DNA of 64,000 bases from Rheinheimera sp. MM224 (lineage in GTDB: Bacteria; Pseudomonadota; Gammaproteobacteria; Enterobacterales; Alteromonadaceae). The DNA lies in assembly GCF_947090785.1 (NCBI RefSeq), contig NZ_OX352320.1:62001-126000 (forward strand), read 5' to 3'. Position numbers and translations under genes: made by a program. The notes under the pieces were generated by a model that worked only from the letters and a program-made list of their open reading frames with translations, ran no database searches and was not told the DNA's origin. This document shows, in pieces, positions 45,750 through 54,868 of this stretch (within the stretch, counting starts at the first letter, position 1; each line of letters begins with the position of its first letter).

Positions 45750-46634
45750 TTAAAATGCGCGCTGAAAGCTTTGTAATATCCAATTCACCAGCAGTTGGAT
45801 TTGCGGTTTATTTGGGTCCGTCTCGTGTTGCACCAGATAATATTTATCGCGGCTTTCCAGTTCTTCACTGAACAGGCGTTTTAAGCTGCCGCTGGCAAAC
45901 CAGGAATGGCTGATAGGCCAAGGCACCAGTGCTATGCCTAAACCTTGTTGAGCTGCGCGGGCGACGCTGAACATGCTGTCGAGCTGGATCACTTGTTTCG
46001 GCGTAAAGACTTCCAGTTCAAGTTGCTCCGCCCATTGATGCCAGGACCAGGGTCTGGCCTGATGCACCAGACAAGGTACTTTGGTTAGCGCTTCAAAACC
46101 TAACCCATCCAATTGCTGATACAAAGCCGGGTTGCAGGCTGGCACGTAGCTAATAGGAAACAACTCATGAGCTATTTTGTCTGTAGGTTTGGCGCTGGCT
46201 AATAAAATCTGCAGATCGGTGTGTTTCGCCGGATCCTGCCTCGATTTAATGGTTTCAACTTTCAGATTGATATCAGGATGTTGTTCTGACCAGCCAACCA
46301 GTTTCGGCACAAATAACTCACTGGCAAAAAACTCCGGCATCGAGATACTGATTTCGGTCGGGTTTTTCTGCAGGCTAAAGGTACGTAAGGTTTGTTCCAG
46401 TTCACGCATCAGCGGCAACAAAGCCTGATAAAAGGCTTTGCCTTGCGCTGTCAGTTCTACAGATCGGGTTTGACGCAAAAACAGGTCCAGTCCAAGCTCT
46501 GATTCCAGCTGTTTAATTTGGTGACTGACAGCCGAAGGGGTCAGATACAACTGACGAGCGGTTTCTTTAAAACTTAAACAGTCGGCGGCGACACAAAAAC
46601 AGCGTAGGCCGCGCATCGAGCTATGTATGGCCAT
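45750..46634 (-). CDS. LysR-family transcriptional regulator
   Basis: This 294-residue regulator has the N-terminal winged helix (RGLRCFCVAADCLSFKETAR, LTPSAVSHQIKQLESELG) and a substrate-binding effector domain of the GcvA-like subgroup. Effector and targets are not evident. It is not divergent from an obvious metabolic gene: mtnB lies upstream on the same strand, 189 bases away. A perfect TGCCCCA/TGGGGCA hairpin (46761-46777) lies in that gap, after mtnB. Confidence 0.9.
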   Translation of the reverse strand: MAIHSSMRGLRCFCVAADCLSFKETARQLYLTPSAVSHQIKQLESELGLDLFLRQTRSVELTAQGKAFYQALLPLMRELEQTLRTFSLQKNPTEISISMPEFFASELFVPKLVGWSEQHPDINLKVETIKSRQDPAKHTDLQILLASAKPTDKIAHELFPISYVPACNPALYQQLDGLGFEALTKVPCLVHQARPWSWHQWAEQLELEVFTPKQVIQLDSMFSVARAAQQGLGIALVPWPISHSWFASGSLKRLFSEELESRDKYYLVQHETDPNKPQIQLLVNWILQSFQRAF

Positions 46635-46822
46635 AATAATTCACAATTGTTACCAAAGACCCATAACTTAAGCAAAAATAGAACCATGTGTTCACGGCTT
46701 TGATTCTAAAGGTTTTTTTTATTGTCTACCAGGCGCATTGAACCGAGTACGGTCAGTGCTGCCCCACTATGGGGCAATGACGCCAACTTAAAGCAAGCGG
46801 ACTGAGTATAACGCCTAAATTG

Positions 46823-47443
46823 TTAATTAAAATGACAACTTGCTTTAATGCGTTCCAGCTCACAGGCAATTAAAAAATGCCAGGTATCCAGATGCCGTTT
46901 TGCACTGTCGATACTGTCGCCCCAGACGTATAAACCATGGCCCCGTATTAAAAATGCATGGGGTAAAGTTTCACGAGCAAAGCGTTGGTGTAATTCCTGC
47001 AAAGTAAGCTCTGTGTTTTGTGGATCCAAAATCGCCAAGGGGCAACAACTGCGTTGCTCTGCAGAGGCCGCAACCAGATTTTGTAATTCATAACCAACAA
47101 AGAGGTGTTGGTCTGCTTTGATTAAACAAGAGAAAACAGTAGCTTGCAGACCATGTGTTTGCAGTATCACTTTATGCTGCTGGCTCTGCTGATACAAAAA
47201 CTGATGGATAGCTGTGGCTGTATCTGGCTGATTTTGGCTGGTCCAGTGGTACGAAATCAAATCCGCAGGACTTAACTCGTTTTTATCTTTATCTGCCGCT
47301 GTAAAAAGCGCGCTATGCTCAGAAGTGCGTATTGAGAACAGTCCGCTGCTAAAAGGCAACCATTGGCGCTGAGCTGCCCAACGACTTAAAGTACAAAGCT
47401 GGATTGCATAAGGATTTAGATTGGTTTGGATAGATTGATTCAT
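46823..47443 (-). CDS. mtnB: Methylthioribulose-1-phosphate dehydratase
   Basis: This 206-residue class II aldolase-fold enzyme acts in methionine salvage. It has the family segments LPFSSGLFSIR, the zinc-ligand region LQTHGLQATVFS and LIRGHGLYVWGDSIDSAKRHLDTWHFL with the His-x-His pair. The C-terminus and length fit MtnB. I chose the ATG at 47443; an upstream ATG at 47467 would lie within the probable MetJ operator. It is divergent from the aminotransferase gene at 47550, and both probably respond to MetJ. Confidence 0.87.
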   Translation of the reverse strand: MNQSIQTNLNPYAIQLCTLSRWAAQRQWLPFSSGLFSIRTSEHSALFTAADKDKNELSPADLISYHWTSQNQPDTATAIHQFLYQQSQQHKVILQTHGLQATVFSCLIKADQHLFVGYELQNLVAASAEQRSCCPLAILDPQNTELTLQELHQRFARETLPHAFLIRGHGLYVWGDSIDSAKRHLDTWHFLIACELERIKASCHFN

Positions 47444-47445
47444 CT

Positions 47446-47477
47446 TGATGTTTAGACGTCTACACATGAAACTGTCT
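47446..47477. promoter_or_regulatory. Probable MetJ operator (tandem met boxes)
   Basis: A perfect met box AGACGTCT lies at 47454-47461. Read on the minus strand in strict 8-base register, the flanking boxes AGACAGTT, TCATGTGT and AAACATCA match the consensus at 5, 4 and 5 of 8 positions. Tandem 8-base boxes are how MetJ binds. The array abuts the mtnB start and lies between mtnB and the aminotransferase gene, both of methionine salvage. Confidence 0.7.
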
Positions 47478-47549
47478 GGATGATAGCATCCGTTCTATTG
47501 TCAGGCCAGCCAGTTTTCTACTGTTTTTGTGCTGTTGTGAGATCAGATT

Positions 47550-48707
47550 ATGAAGTTACAAAGTAAGTTACCTGCCTTAGGCACCACTATTTTCAGCCAA
47601 ATGTCGCAGTTAGCGGCAGAACATCAGGCTATTAATTTATCTCAGGGTTTTCCTGATTTCCCGTCCAATCCACGTTTGATTGAATTATTGGCCGAATCAG
47701 CCCGCGAGGGATTAAATCAGTATGCGCCCATGCCAGGTGTGCTGTTGCTGCGGCAACAAATTTCAGCTTTGGTCAAAAGCTGTTACCAAAGAGAAGTTTG
47801 TCCGGAGCAGCAAATCACAGTCACCAGTGGTGCCACCGAAGCTTTGTTTGTCGCTATTCAGGCCTTGGTGCGCCCTGGTGATGAAGTTATAGTCTTTGAC
47901 CCTGCGTACGACAGTTATCAGCCTGCAGTCGAGTTGGCGGGCGGTTTTACCGTGCATGTACCCTTGTTGCCACCTTTGTATCAGGTGGATTGGACTCAGT
48001 TGGAAAAACAAATCAGCAAAAAAACACGGCTGATTATTGTCAACAGTCCGCATAATCCAACAGGAGCTGTATTCAGCCACCAGGACTGGTTGTCGCTGCA
48101 GGCGTTGGTGTTAAAGCACCGTTTGTATTGCATCAGCGATGAAGTGTATGAGCATTTAGTTTTTGATGGCACACCGCAATTAAGTGCCAATCAATACCCT
48201 GAATTGGCTGATCGCACAGTGGTGGTATCGTCCTTTGGTAAAACTTTTCATGTCACAGGCTGGAAGTTGGGTTATGCAGTTGCTCCTGTTGAACTCACCA
48301 CAGAATTTCGCAAGATCCATCAATACGTTACCTTCTCCAGTTTTACTCCGGCTCAGCATGCTATTGCTCAGTTACTGCTTGAACAGCCAGGTGAAGTGAG
48401 TGGGCTGGCGGCTTTTTATCAGCAAAAACGTGACCAATTCAGGCATAGCTTAGCTGATTCGGCCTGGTCTTTATTACCTTGTCGGGGCAGCTATTTTCAA
48501 CTGGCCGACTACAGTGCATTCAGTGATCTGGATGATGTGGCGTTTTGTCAGTGGCTGACCCGCGAACATAAAGTGGCAGCTATTCCGTTGTCGGTGTTTT
48601 ACCGTCAGCCGCCCAGTCAGCGTATAATTCGCTTTTGTTTTGCCAAAGAGCCTCAGACTTTAGCTTTGGCGACGGAGATTTTATGTCAGTTATCCATGTT
48701 GCGTTAA
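47550..48707 (+). CDS. PLP-dependent methionine aminotransferase (YbdL-like)
   Basis: This 385-residue fold-type I aminotransferase closely follows the YbdL pattern: KLPALGTTIFSQMSQLAAEH, INLSQGFPDFP, YAPMPGVLLLRQQI, NSPHNPTGAVF, and the PLP lysine in SSFGKTFHVTGWKLGY. YbdL prefers methionine and can convert 2-oxo-4-methylthiobutyrate to methionine, the last step of the salvage pathway. Its operon partner is an omega-amidase gene overlapping its end by 25 bases, the standard pairing for removing the ketoglutaramate formed by glutamine-dependent transamination. Confidence 0.9.
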   Translation: MKLQSKLPALGTTIFSQMSQLAAEHQAINLSQGFPDFPSNPRLIELLAESAREGLNQYAPMPGVLLLRQQISALVKSCYQREVCPEQQITVTSGATEALFVAIQALVRPGDEVIVFDPAYDSYQPAVELAGGFTVHVPLLPPLYQVDWTQLEKQISKKTRLIIVNSPHNPTGAVFSHQDWLSLQALVLKHRLYCISDEVYEHLVFDGTPQLSANQYPELADRTVVVSSFGKTFHVTGWKLGYAVAPVELTTEFRKIHQYVTFSSFTPAQHAIAQLLLEQPGEVSGLAAFYQQKRDQFRHSLADSAWSLLPCRGSYFQLADYSAFSDLDDVAFCQWLTREHKVAAIPLSVFYRQPPSQRIIRFCFAKEPQTLALATEILCQLSMLR

Positions 48708-49465
48708 TTCAGTCCGAATTGGTCTGGCAGGACAGTACTGCCAATCGTCAGAATTTAGAACAGCAAATCCAACAGCACAAAGGCGCACAACTTTTTGTGT
48801 TGCCAGAGATGTTTAATACGGGTTTTAGCATGGATTCAACGACTATTGCTGAAACTATGGAAGGGCTTACAGTACAATGGATGCAGCAGCAGGCTAAGCT
48901 CGCAGATGCTGCACTTTGTGGTTCAGTGGCTATTTCTGCCGAAGGTCAGATTTTTAACAGATTATTGTTTGTGACACCGGACGGTTTGGTGCGGTTTTAC
49001 GATAAACGTCACCTGTTTCGGATGGGGGGCGAACAGCAGCATTATCAGGCAGGATCTGAGCGGGTGATTGTCTCTTATCTCGGGTTCCGATTTTGTTTGC
49101 AGGTCTGCTATGACTTACGTTTTCCGGTTTTTGCCCGCAATCAGCAGGATTACGATGTGCTGATTTATGTCGCGAACTGGCCTGAGCCAAGGCGTCAGGT
49201 CTGGCGCACTTTATTGCAGGCCCGGGCTATTGAAAACCAGGCTTATGTGCTGGGTTGTAACCGTATTGGTTCGGATGGTAACAGCCTGAACTACAGCGGT
49301 GACAGTATGGTGGTGAATTATTTAGGCCAAATCCAGGCTGAACTGTCCGTTTCGCAGGCTGGTGTGGTATCGACAGAGCTGAACCTGAGTGCTTTACAAC
49401 AATTTAAACAGAAGTTTCCGGCTTATCTGGATGCGGATCCTTTTGTGTTAACGCCTTCATTTTAA
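48683..49465 (+). CDS. Nitrilase-superfamily omega-amidase (YafV-like)
   Basis: This 260-residue amidase has the nitrilase catalytic triad: Glu in LPEMFNTGF, Lys in RFYDKRHLF and Cys in LQVCYDLRFP. Family members hydrolyse 2-oxoglutaramate, the product of glutamine transamination, driving the aminotransferase forward. The start at 48683 has GGAG 5-6 bases upstream and gives the family N-terminus MSVIHVALIQ; the frame extends earlier without support. It overlaps the aminotransferase gene by 25 bases. Confidence 0.9.
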   Translation: MSVIHVALIQSELVWQDSTANRQNLEQQIQQHKGAQLFVLPEMFNTGFSMDSTTIAETMEGLTVQWMQQQAKLADAALCGSVAISAEGQIFNRLLFVTPDGLVRFYDKRHLFRMGGEQQHYQAGSERVIVSYLGFRFCLQVCYDLRFPVFARNQQDYDVLIYVANWPEPRRQVWRTLLQARAIENQAYVLGCNRIGSDGNSLNYSGDSMVVNYLGQIQAELSVSQAGVVSTELNLSALQQFKQKFPAYLDADPFVLTPSF

Positions 49466-49474
49466 GGAGAACCC

Positions 49475-50656
49475 ATGTATCAGCGGCAAGTGACGGTACT
49501 GGTGTATTTAAGTTTTATGTTATTGGGTTTGCTCAGTATTTTGTGGGGCATTTTGCTGCCTGACATTATGGTGCAGTTGCAGATGTCACCTGCCGCTAGC
49601 GGCTTGTTTTTTGCCTGTTTGTCTATGGGTTCCATTACCGGCGCGTTTTTAGGCGGCAAGTATGTGCAGAAGTTTGAATTTGTGCCCTTATTTGCAGTGT
49701 TATTACTGACTTTAGTGGTGCTGATTATTGGTGCTTCCTTTGTGCAGTATTGGCCCTTGTTGTTGTTTTTTGTCTTTGCTCTGGGTTTAACCTGTTCAGG
49801 TTTATTCACCATAGGCCACACGCTCATTGCCCGGCTTTATGTGGAAAAACGTGCCCGCATGATGGGGTTTATGGACTTTATGTTTAGCTTAGGCACCTTA
49901 GCTGCACCTTTGTATGTAGTAGTACTGTATTGGGGTATCGAAGACTGGCGTTGGCCATTACGCATTTTGGCGGTGTTTTTAGCCGGAACAGCGCTATTCG
50001 CCTGGTATTTAGGTCGTACTCATCAAAGTCCTGCTCATATGGCACATGCCAAAGGTAGTTTGTCTTATCGCCAGGTGATGAAAAAACCAGTGTTTTTTGC
50101 TTTGGCCTTAATGATGTTTGGTTATGGTGCTGTAGAGTGGGGGCATGGTAACTGGTTTGTCACTTATGCCAGTCAGGGCTTAGCTTTAAGTACAGAACAG
50201 TCCCGCTTAATTTTTGCCTTTTTTACCGGTGGTATGGTGCTGAGCAGGTTAAGTTTTTCATTGTTTTTACGTTGGTTTACCAGTGCTCAGTTATTGATGA
50301 TCCTGGTGCTCTGTGCCTTTTGTGGCGCTGTATTAGTGAAAATCACTGCGGTGCCGGCGTTATTGCAACTGGGTAACTTTGCTTTGGGTTTAGGCTTAGG
50401 CGCTATATTCCCGCTGATGTTAACGGCAGCTATGGATCTGGACAGTGATAATGGTCCGGTGTTGTCGGGTCTTGCCAATATTGGTGGCTCTATAGGCTAT
50501 CAGGCTGCAGCTTTGGGCACTGGTCTAGCGGCACAACAAGTGGGTATTGCGACCGCCTACTGGCTGATCCCTATACTGGCGGTCTGGCTCTTAGGTACTG
50601 TCAGTTATTTCAGTTATTTGTTGCATAAAAAACATACGCAAGCAGTACAAGTTTAA
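49475..50656 (+). CDS. Major facilitator superfamily transporter
   Basis: This 393-residue protein has 12 predicted helices and MFS features such as FFACLSMGSITGAFLGGKY in the helix 2-3 region and the later GLANIGGSIGYQAAALGTGL. AAGGAG precedes the ATG. It lies 9 bases after the omega-amidase gene, probably in the same operon, so it might export or import a salvage-related compound. The substrate is not readable. Confidence 0.87.
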   Translation: MYQRQVTVLVYLSFMLLGLLSILWGILLPDIMVQLQMSPAASGLFFACLSMGSITGAFLGGKYVQKFEFVPLFAVLLLTLVVLIIGASFVQYWPLLLFFVFALGLTCSGLFTIGHTLIARLYVEKRARMMGFMDFMFSLGTLAAPLYVVVLYWGIEDWRWPLRILAVFLAGTALFAWYLGRTHQSPAHMAHAKGSLSYRQVMKKPVFFALALMMFGYGAVEWGHGNWFVTYASQGLALSTEQSRLIFAFFTGGMVLSRLSFSLFLRWFTSAQLLMILVLCAFCGAVLVKITAVPALLQLGNFALGLGLGAIFPLMLTAAMDLDSDNGPVLSGLANIGGSIGYQAAALGTGLAAQQVGIATAYWLIPILAVWLLGTVSYFSYLLHKKHTQAVQV

Positions 50657-50757
50657 CTTTTTTGCTGCATTTGTTGGTTTTATAACCAGCTTACTCTTGA
50701 TTCTGAACGGCTTTAGGCGCATAACCTAAGGCCGTATGACCTGCAAGAAATCAGAGT

Positions 50758-51180
50758 ATGACAACAAGTATCCAATGGGCAGAATTAGCCCGCGCTGCGA
50801 AGGCAGCATCCGAACAGGCTTATGCGCCTTACAGTAAATTCCCGGTAGGTGTCGCGGTTCAGGCCAAAAGTGGCAAAATCTATTCCGGCTGTAACGTTGA
50901 AAACGCTTCTTATGGCGGCACTATTTGCGCTGAACGTAATGCGATAGCTGCTGCTGTTGTCGCTGGCGAACGTCAGTTTGTTGGTTTGATGGTGTACACC
51001 CCGCAAGAACAACTCACCCCACCATGTGGTATCTGTCGTCAGGTGATTGCTGAGTTTTTTACACCAGACAGCCCGGTGCGCAGCTGTAATCATTTGGAGC
51101 AACAACAGGAATGGACGCTGGAGCAATTATTACCCAGCGCCTTCACCCCGTTGTTTCTGGCTAATAGCAAAAAATTCTGA
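50758..51180 (+). CDS. cdd: Cytidine deaminase
   Basis: This 140-residue enzyme is of the small homotetrameric class. The zinc site is complete: CNVENASYGGTICAERNAI with Cys and the catalytic Glu, and PPCGICRQ with two more cysteines. It converts cytidine or deoxycytidine to uridine or deoxyuridine. It is 11 bases upstream of deoA, making a pyrimidine nucleoside salvage pair. Confidence 0.95.
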   Translation: MTTSIQWAELARAAKAASEQAYAPYSKFPVGVAVQAKSGKIYSGCNVENASYGGTICAERNAIAAAVVAGERQFVGLMVYTPQEQLTPPCGICRQVIAEFFTPDSPVRSCNHLEQQQEWTLEQLLPSAFTPLFLANSKKF

Positions 51181-51191
51181 GTCTGGAGTAC

Positions 51192-52511
51192 ATGATGTTA
51201 TTACCTCAGGAAATTATTAAACAAAAACGTAATGGCGGCGCGTTGACTGAAGCTGCTATCGCACAATTTGTCCGTGGTTTAACGGATCAAAGTTTCAGCG
51301 AAGGCCAAACGGCAGCGCTGGCTATGGCCATTTATCTGAATGGCATGAGCACAGCAGAAACTGTGGCTTTAACCAGGGCTATGCAGCATTCAGGCGCTGT
51401 AATGAATTGGAATGACATGCTCGATGGCCCTGTGGTAGATAAACACAGCACAGGTGGAGTAGGGGATAAAGTCAGTTTAATGCTGGCCCCTATGATTGCC
51501 GCTTGTGGTGCTTATGTACCGATGATCGCTGGCCGTGGTTTAGGCCATACAGGTGGCACTATCGACAAGCTGGAAGCTATTCCTGGTTATCAGTGTCAGC
51601 AGCCTTTAGATAAAATTCAGCAACTGGTGAAACAACAAGGTTGTGTCATTGTGTCGCAAAGTGGCGAATTAGCTCCTGCCGACCGCCGTTTGTATTTAAT
51701 CCGTGATGTCACAGCGACAGTCGAATCTATTCCGCTTATTACTGCCTCTATTTTGTCGAAAAAGCTGGCCGCTGGGCTGCAGGCTTTGACGATGGACGTG
51801 AAGATCGGCTCTGGCGCCATTATGAAAAATGTCGCAGATGCTTCAGCTTTAGCCAAAAGTATTGTCAATACGGCCAAGGGCGCTGGTGTACCTACTCAGG
51901 CTTTATTAACAGATATGAACCAGACTTTGGGTGCAACAGCAGGTAACGCACTGGAAATACTGGAAACGCTGGACTATTTGACTGGTAAATACCGTGAATC
52001 ACGTTTGCATCAGGTCACTTTAGAACTAGGTGCCAGCATGTTGCAGTTAGGTGGTTTGTTTAACGATAAAGCCAGCGCTATAGCGGCATTGGAGCAGAGT
52101 TTAACCAGCGGTAAAGCGGCGGAGATTTTCAGTAAAATGGTGGCGGCTCAAGGTGGTCCAGCCGACTTCCTGGAAAAACCTGAACTCTATCTGGCCAAAG
52201 CCAAAGTGGTGCTGGATATCAAAGCTCCTATTGCTGGTTATCTGAATAAAGCTGACACCACTGCTATTGGTATGGCTGTAGTGCGTTTAGGCGGTGGCCG
52301 TGCTCACCCGGATCAGGTGATCAATATGGCTGTGGGCTTCAGTGATGTGAAAGCTTTAGGGGCAAAAGTGGCTGCTGGTGATTTGTTAGCCCGGGTGCAT
52401 GCCGATACAGTTGAAGCTGCAGAACACGCCAAAACTGAATATCTGGCGGCTTTGAGTATTGAGCCTGTCGCTGCAACTATTGATCCCATCATTCACTTAG
52501 TGATTGATTAG
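51192..52511 (+). CDS. deoA: Thymidine phosphorylase
   Basis: This 439-residue enzyme splits thymidine to thymine and deoxyribose 1-phosphate. It has DKHSTGGVGDKVSL, MIAGRGLGHTGGTIDKLE and DVKIGSGAIMKN. It is cotranscribed with cdd. The start has two adjacent ATG codons; the first is used here with GGAG upstream. A stem-loop follows. Confidence 0.96.
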   Translation: MMLLPQEIIKQKRNGGALTEAAIAQFVRGLTDQSFSEGQTAALAMAIYLNGMSTAETVALTRAMQHSGAVMNWNDMLDGPVVDKHSTGGVGDKVSLMLAPMIAACGAYVPMIAGRGLGHTGGTIDKLEAIPGYQCQQPLDKIQQLVKQQGCVIVSQSGELAPADRRLYLIRDVTATVESIPLITASILSKKLAAGLQALTMDVKIGSGAIMKNVADASALAKSIVNTAKGAGVPTQALLTDMNQTLGATAGNALEILETLDYLTGKYRESRLHQVTLELGASMLQLGGLFNDKASAIAALEQSLTSGKAAEIFSKMVAAQGGPADFLEKPELYLAKAKVVLDIKAPIAGYLNKADTTAIGMAVVRLGGGRAHPDQVINMAVGFSDVKALGAKVAAGDLLARVHADTVEAAEHAKTEYLAALSIEPVAATIDPIIHLVID

Positions 52512-52522
52512 GCATTTAAAAA

Positions 52523-52562
52523 GTCGCAAGCAAAGGTTTGACAATCGGCTTTTGCTTGCGAC
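52523..52562. terminator. Hairpin after deoA
   Basis: GTCGCAAGCAAA (52523-52534) pairs perfectly with TTTGCTTGCGAC (52551-52562). There is no T run after it, so it may be a transcript-end or factor-dependent element. Confidence 0.45.
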
Positions 52563-52624
52563 GAACGATCTTGTTGCTGATTAAGGCATTTGCTACTGTA
52601 CTAGCCTCTTTGCAAGGAGGCAGG

Positions 52625-53506
52625 ATGAAGAAGTTAAGTAGTTGTATCGTTTTGATCTTATGGGCCTTTACTGCGTCAGCCCAACCTGTGATGCAGTGGT
52701 ATACCAGCCATTGGCCCCCTTATCGTATCAGTGAAGGACCTTATGCCGGACAAGGCTCTTTTGACTTGTTGTTGGCGCAATTGATCGAAGCTTTACCCCA
52801 GTATCAGCATCAAATTCATCAAATCCATTTGGCTCGTATCGTTAAAGTATCAGCCACCACCAACGAAAACCACTGTACTTTCGGTTTACGTTATACGCCT
52901 GACCGTGACAAACGCAGCTATTTTTCTCAGCCTGCTGGCTTATTACCTAATCTTGCCGTCAATAGCCTGCAGCAGCACGATAAACTTAAAACACTGGATC
53001 CTCAGCAAGCTGTGCAGATGAAGACGTTGGTGAAGAACCCTGATTTGTTGGGGCTGATTGAAAATGACCGGGCTTATCCTGCAGTGATTGCTGCGCAAAT
53101 TAATAAAGCTGGCAGTAATCTGGGCGGCAGCTCAATGACCACTATGAATCCGGCACAGTTACTGGCGGCAAAACGGGTCGATTACGTTATAGATTACCCG
53201 AATCGTTTACGTTACTTCAGCGTAGAAGCAGGGCAAGATGCCAAGCTAGAGTTCAGACCTATAGCAGAAATCCCCGGCTTTTCTTATACCTATGTTAGTT
53301 GTTCTAAAACGGAAGCTGGTAAGCGTTGGATTGCGGATATTGATGTGGCACTGAATGCATTAAAGCAAAAGCCGGAGTACAAGAGCGCAATGTATCGCTG
53401 GTTTTCAGAGCAGGAACAGCAACTGCTGGAGCCACACTATAGCGGATTTCAGCAAACCCGGCTTTTTGTACCAGAGCAGGCTGAAACCCGTTTTAGTGAG
53501 CTGTAG
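52625..53506 (+). CDS. Periplasmic solute-binding-like protein
   Basis: This 293-residue protein has a signal peptide (cleavage near ASA-QPV) and the two-lobed fold of extracellular solute-binding family 3-like proteins: WYTSHWPPYRISEGPYAGQG, CTFGLRYTPDRDKRSYF and YVIDYPNRLRY. It resembles the conserved hypothetical group in which no transporter is encoded nearby. The ATG at 52625 has AAGGAGG upstream; the frame extends to 52538 without support. The ligand is unknown. Confidence 0.8.
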   Translation: MKKLSSCIVLILWAFTASAQPVMQWYTSHWPPYRISEGPYAGQGSFDLLLAQLIEALPQYQHQIHQIHLARIVKVSATTNENHCTFGLRYTPDRDKRSYFSQPAGLLPNLAVNSLQQHDKLKTLDPQQAVQMKTLVKNPDLLGLIENDRAYPAVIAAQINKAGSNLGGSSMTTMNPAQLLAAKRVDYVIDYPNRLRYFSVEAGQDAKLEFRPIAEIPGFSYTYVSCSKTEAGKRWIADIDVALNALKQKPEYKSAMYRWFSEQEQQLLEPHYSGFQQTRLFVPEQAETRFSEL

Positions 53507-53512
53507 TGCGGT

Positions 53513-53537
53513 TGCACTGCTGTTTTAGTGCAGTTTT
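53513..53537 (+). terminator. Possible terminator after the binding protein gene
   Basis: TGCACT (53513-53518) pairs with AGTGCA (53527-53532) and GTTTT follows. It overlaps the 3' end of the convergent ndh gene. Confidence 0.4.
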
Positions 53538-54820
53538 AACCGTGGTCTGATGATTTTGTTGATTTTACCTATCACTGAAATCACTACAGTGCGGAACCAA
53601 CCATGTAACGCCACCTGGTGCATGCGATACAGCGATATATAAGCCAGGCGTGCGATACGGCCTTCAATCATCATAGCGCCACCGACCAGATTGCCCATCA
53701 GATTGCCTACAGTGCCAAAACGGCTCAACGAAATCAGCGAACCGTGATCTTTGTACTTGTAAGGCACCTGAGCTTTACCTGACAAAGCAGCAGTCAGGTT
53801 TTTTGCAACATGGCTGGCCATCTGATGGGCTGATTGAGCCCGTGGTGGCACCCATTTATTGTCAGGCAGCGGACAACCTGCACAATCACCTATCACATAG
53901 ATCTGACTGTCTACACTGCTTTGCAAAGTGGGTAATACCATCAACTGGTTAATACGGTTGGTTTCTAAACCATCTAAGTCTTTTAAGAAATCCGGAGCTT
54001 TAATACCAGCAGCCCAGACCATCAATTCTGCCTGTAAATGTTCGTCACCCAGCTGCAGGCCATGTTCATCCGCTGCTGTGACTTTGGTACTGACCCGAAC
54101 ATCTACACCCAGTTTAAGCAATTCCTTGTGCGCTGCTGCGGCAATACGTTCCGGCAGGGCTGGCAGAATACGGGGGCCGGCTTCAATCACAGAGATTTTT
54201 AAGCGGTCACGTTTCATATCGTTAAAACCGTACAAATTCAGCTCTGCTGCTGCATGGTGCAGTTCTGCTGCCAGTTCAACACCAGTTGCTCCAGCTCCTA
54301 CTATGGCGATATTCAGGTTTTCTTTCGGATGCAAAGGTGAGTTCAGCTTTAAATAAGCTTCAAGTAAACGGCGATGAAAGCGGTTGGCCTGTGAAGGGCT
54401 GTCGAGGAAAATACAGTGTTCCTGCACACCCGGCGTATTAAAGTGATTTGACACACTGCCAATGGCAAGCACCAGATAATCGTAGTGAATACGACGCTCT
54501 TCCAGCACCACTTCACCACTTTCATCCAGTACAGCAGCCAAGGTTACCTGACGTTCTGCTCTGTTCAGGCCGGTAAAGGTACCGAGTTGAAAGTCAAAGC
54601 CGTGAGCTCTGGCATGAGCACGATAGGTGACCTGATCAATATCCACATCCAGCGTGCCTGTTGCTACCTCATGCAGCAAAGGTTTCCAGATATGAGTGGA
54701 GTTTCTGTCTATCAGGGTAATAGCCGCTTTGCCCTTACGGCCAAATTTATTACCAAGGCTGGTTGCCAGTTCCAGTCCACCGGCACCACCACCAATGACT
54801 ACGATCTGCGGGGTTGTCAT
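53525..54820 (-). CDS. ndh: Type II NADH dehydrogenase
   Basis: This 431-residue FAD-linked oxidoreductase has the FAD motif [17 protein letters not shown] and the NADH motif [19 protein letters not shown], followed by the [10 protein letters not shown] and [10 protein letters not shown] segments. It passes electrons from NADH to quinone without proton pumping and attaches to the membrane by its C-terminus ([17 protein letters not shown]). It lies downstream of rho on the same strand, beyond a terminator. Confidence 0.93.
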   Translation of the reverse strand: MTTPQIVVIGGGAGGLELATSLGNKFGRKGKAAITLIDRNSTHIWKPLLHEVATGTLDVDIDQVTYRAHARAHGFDFQLGTFTGLNRAERQVTLAAVLDESGEVVLEERRIHYDYLVLAIGSVSNHFNTPGVQEHCIFLDSPSQANRFHRRLLEAYLKLNSPLHPKENLNIAIVGAGATGVELAAELHHAAAELNLYGFNDMKRDRLKISVIEAGPRILPALPERIAAAAHKELLKLGVDVRVSTKVTAADEHGLQLGDEHLQAELMVWAAGIKAPDFLKDLDGLETNRINQLMVLPTLQSSVDSQIYVIGDCAGCPLPDNKWVPPRAQSAHQMASHVAKNLTAALSGKAQVPYKYKDHGSLISLSRFGTVGNLMGNLVGGAMMIEGRIARLAYISLYRMHQVALHGWFRTVVISVIGKINKIIRPRLKLH

Positions 54821-54834
54821 CTGCTTTTTCTCAC

Positions 54835-54863
54835 ATAAAAAAAACCGGCAACAAGGCCGGTTT
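54835..54863 (-). terminator. Intrinsic terminator of rho
   Basis: AAACCGGC (54842-54849) pairs with GCCGGTTT (54856-54863) around AACAAG; a T run follows on the minus strand (54835-54841). Confidence 0.85.
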
Positions 54864-54868
54864 GAGGG

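Noticed and set aside
45590..45871. 93-codon plus-strand frame
   Set aside because: It overlaps the 3' end of the LysR gene on the other strand and has no family features or start signal.
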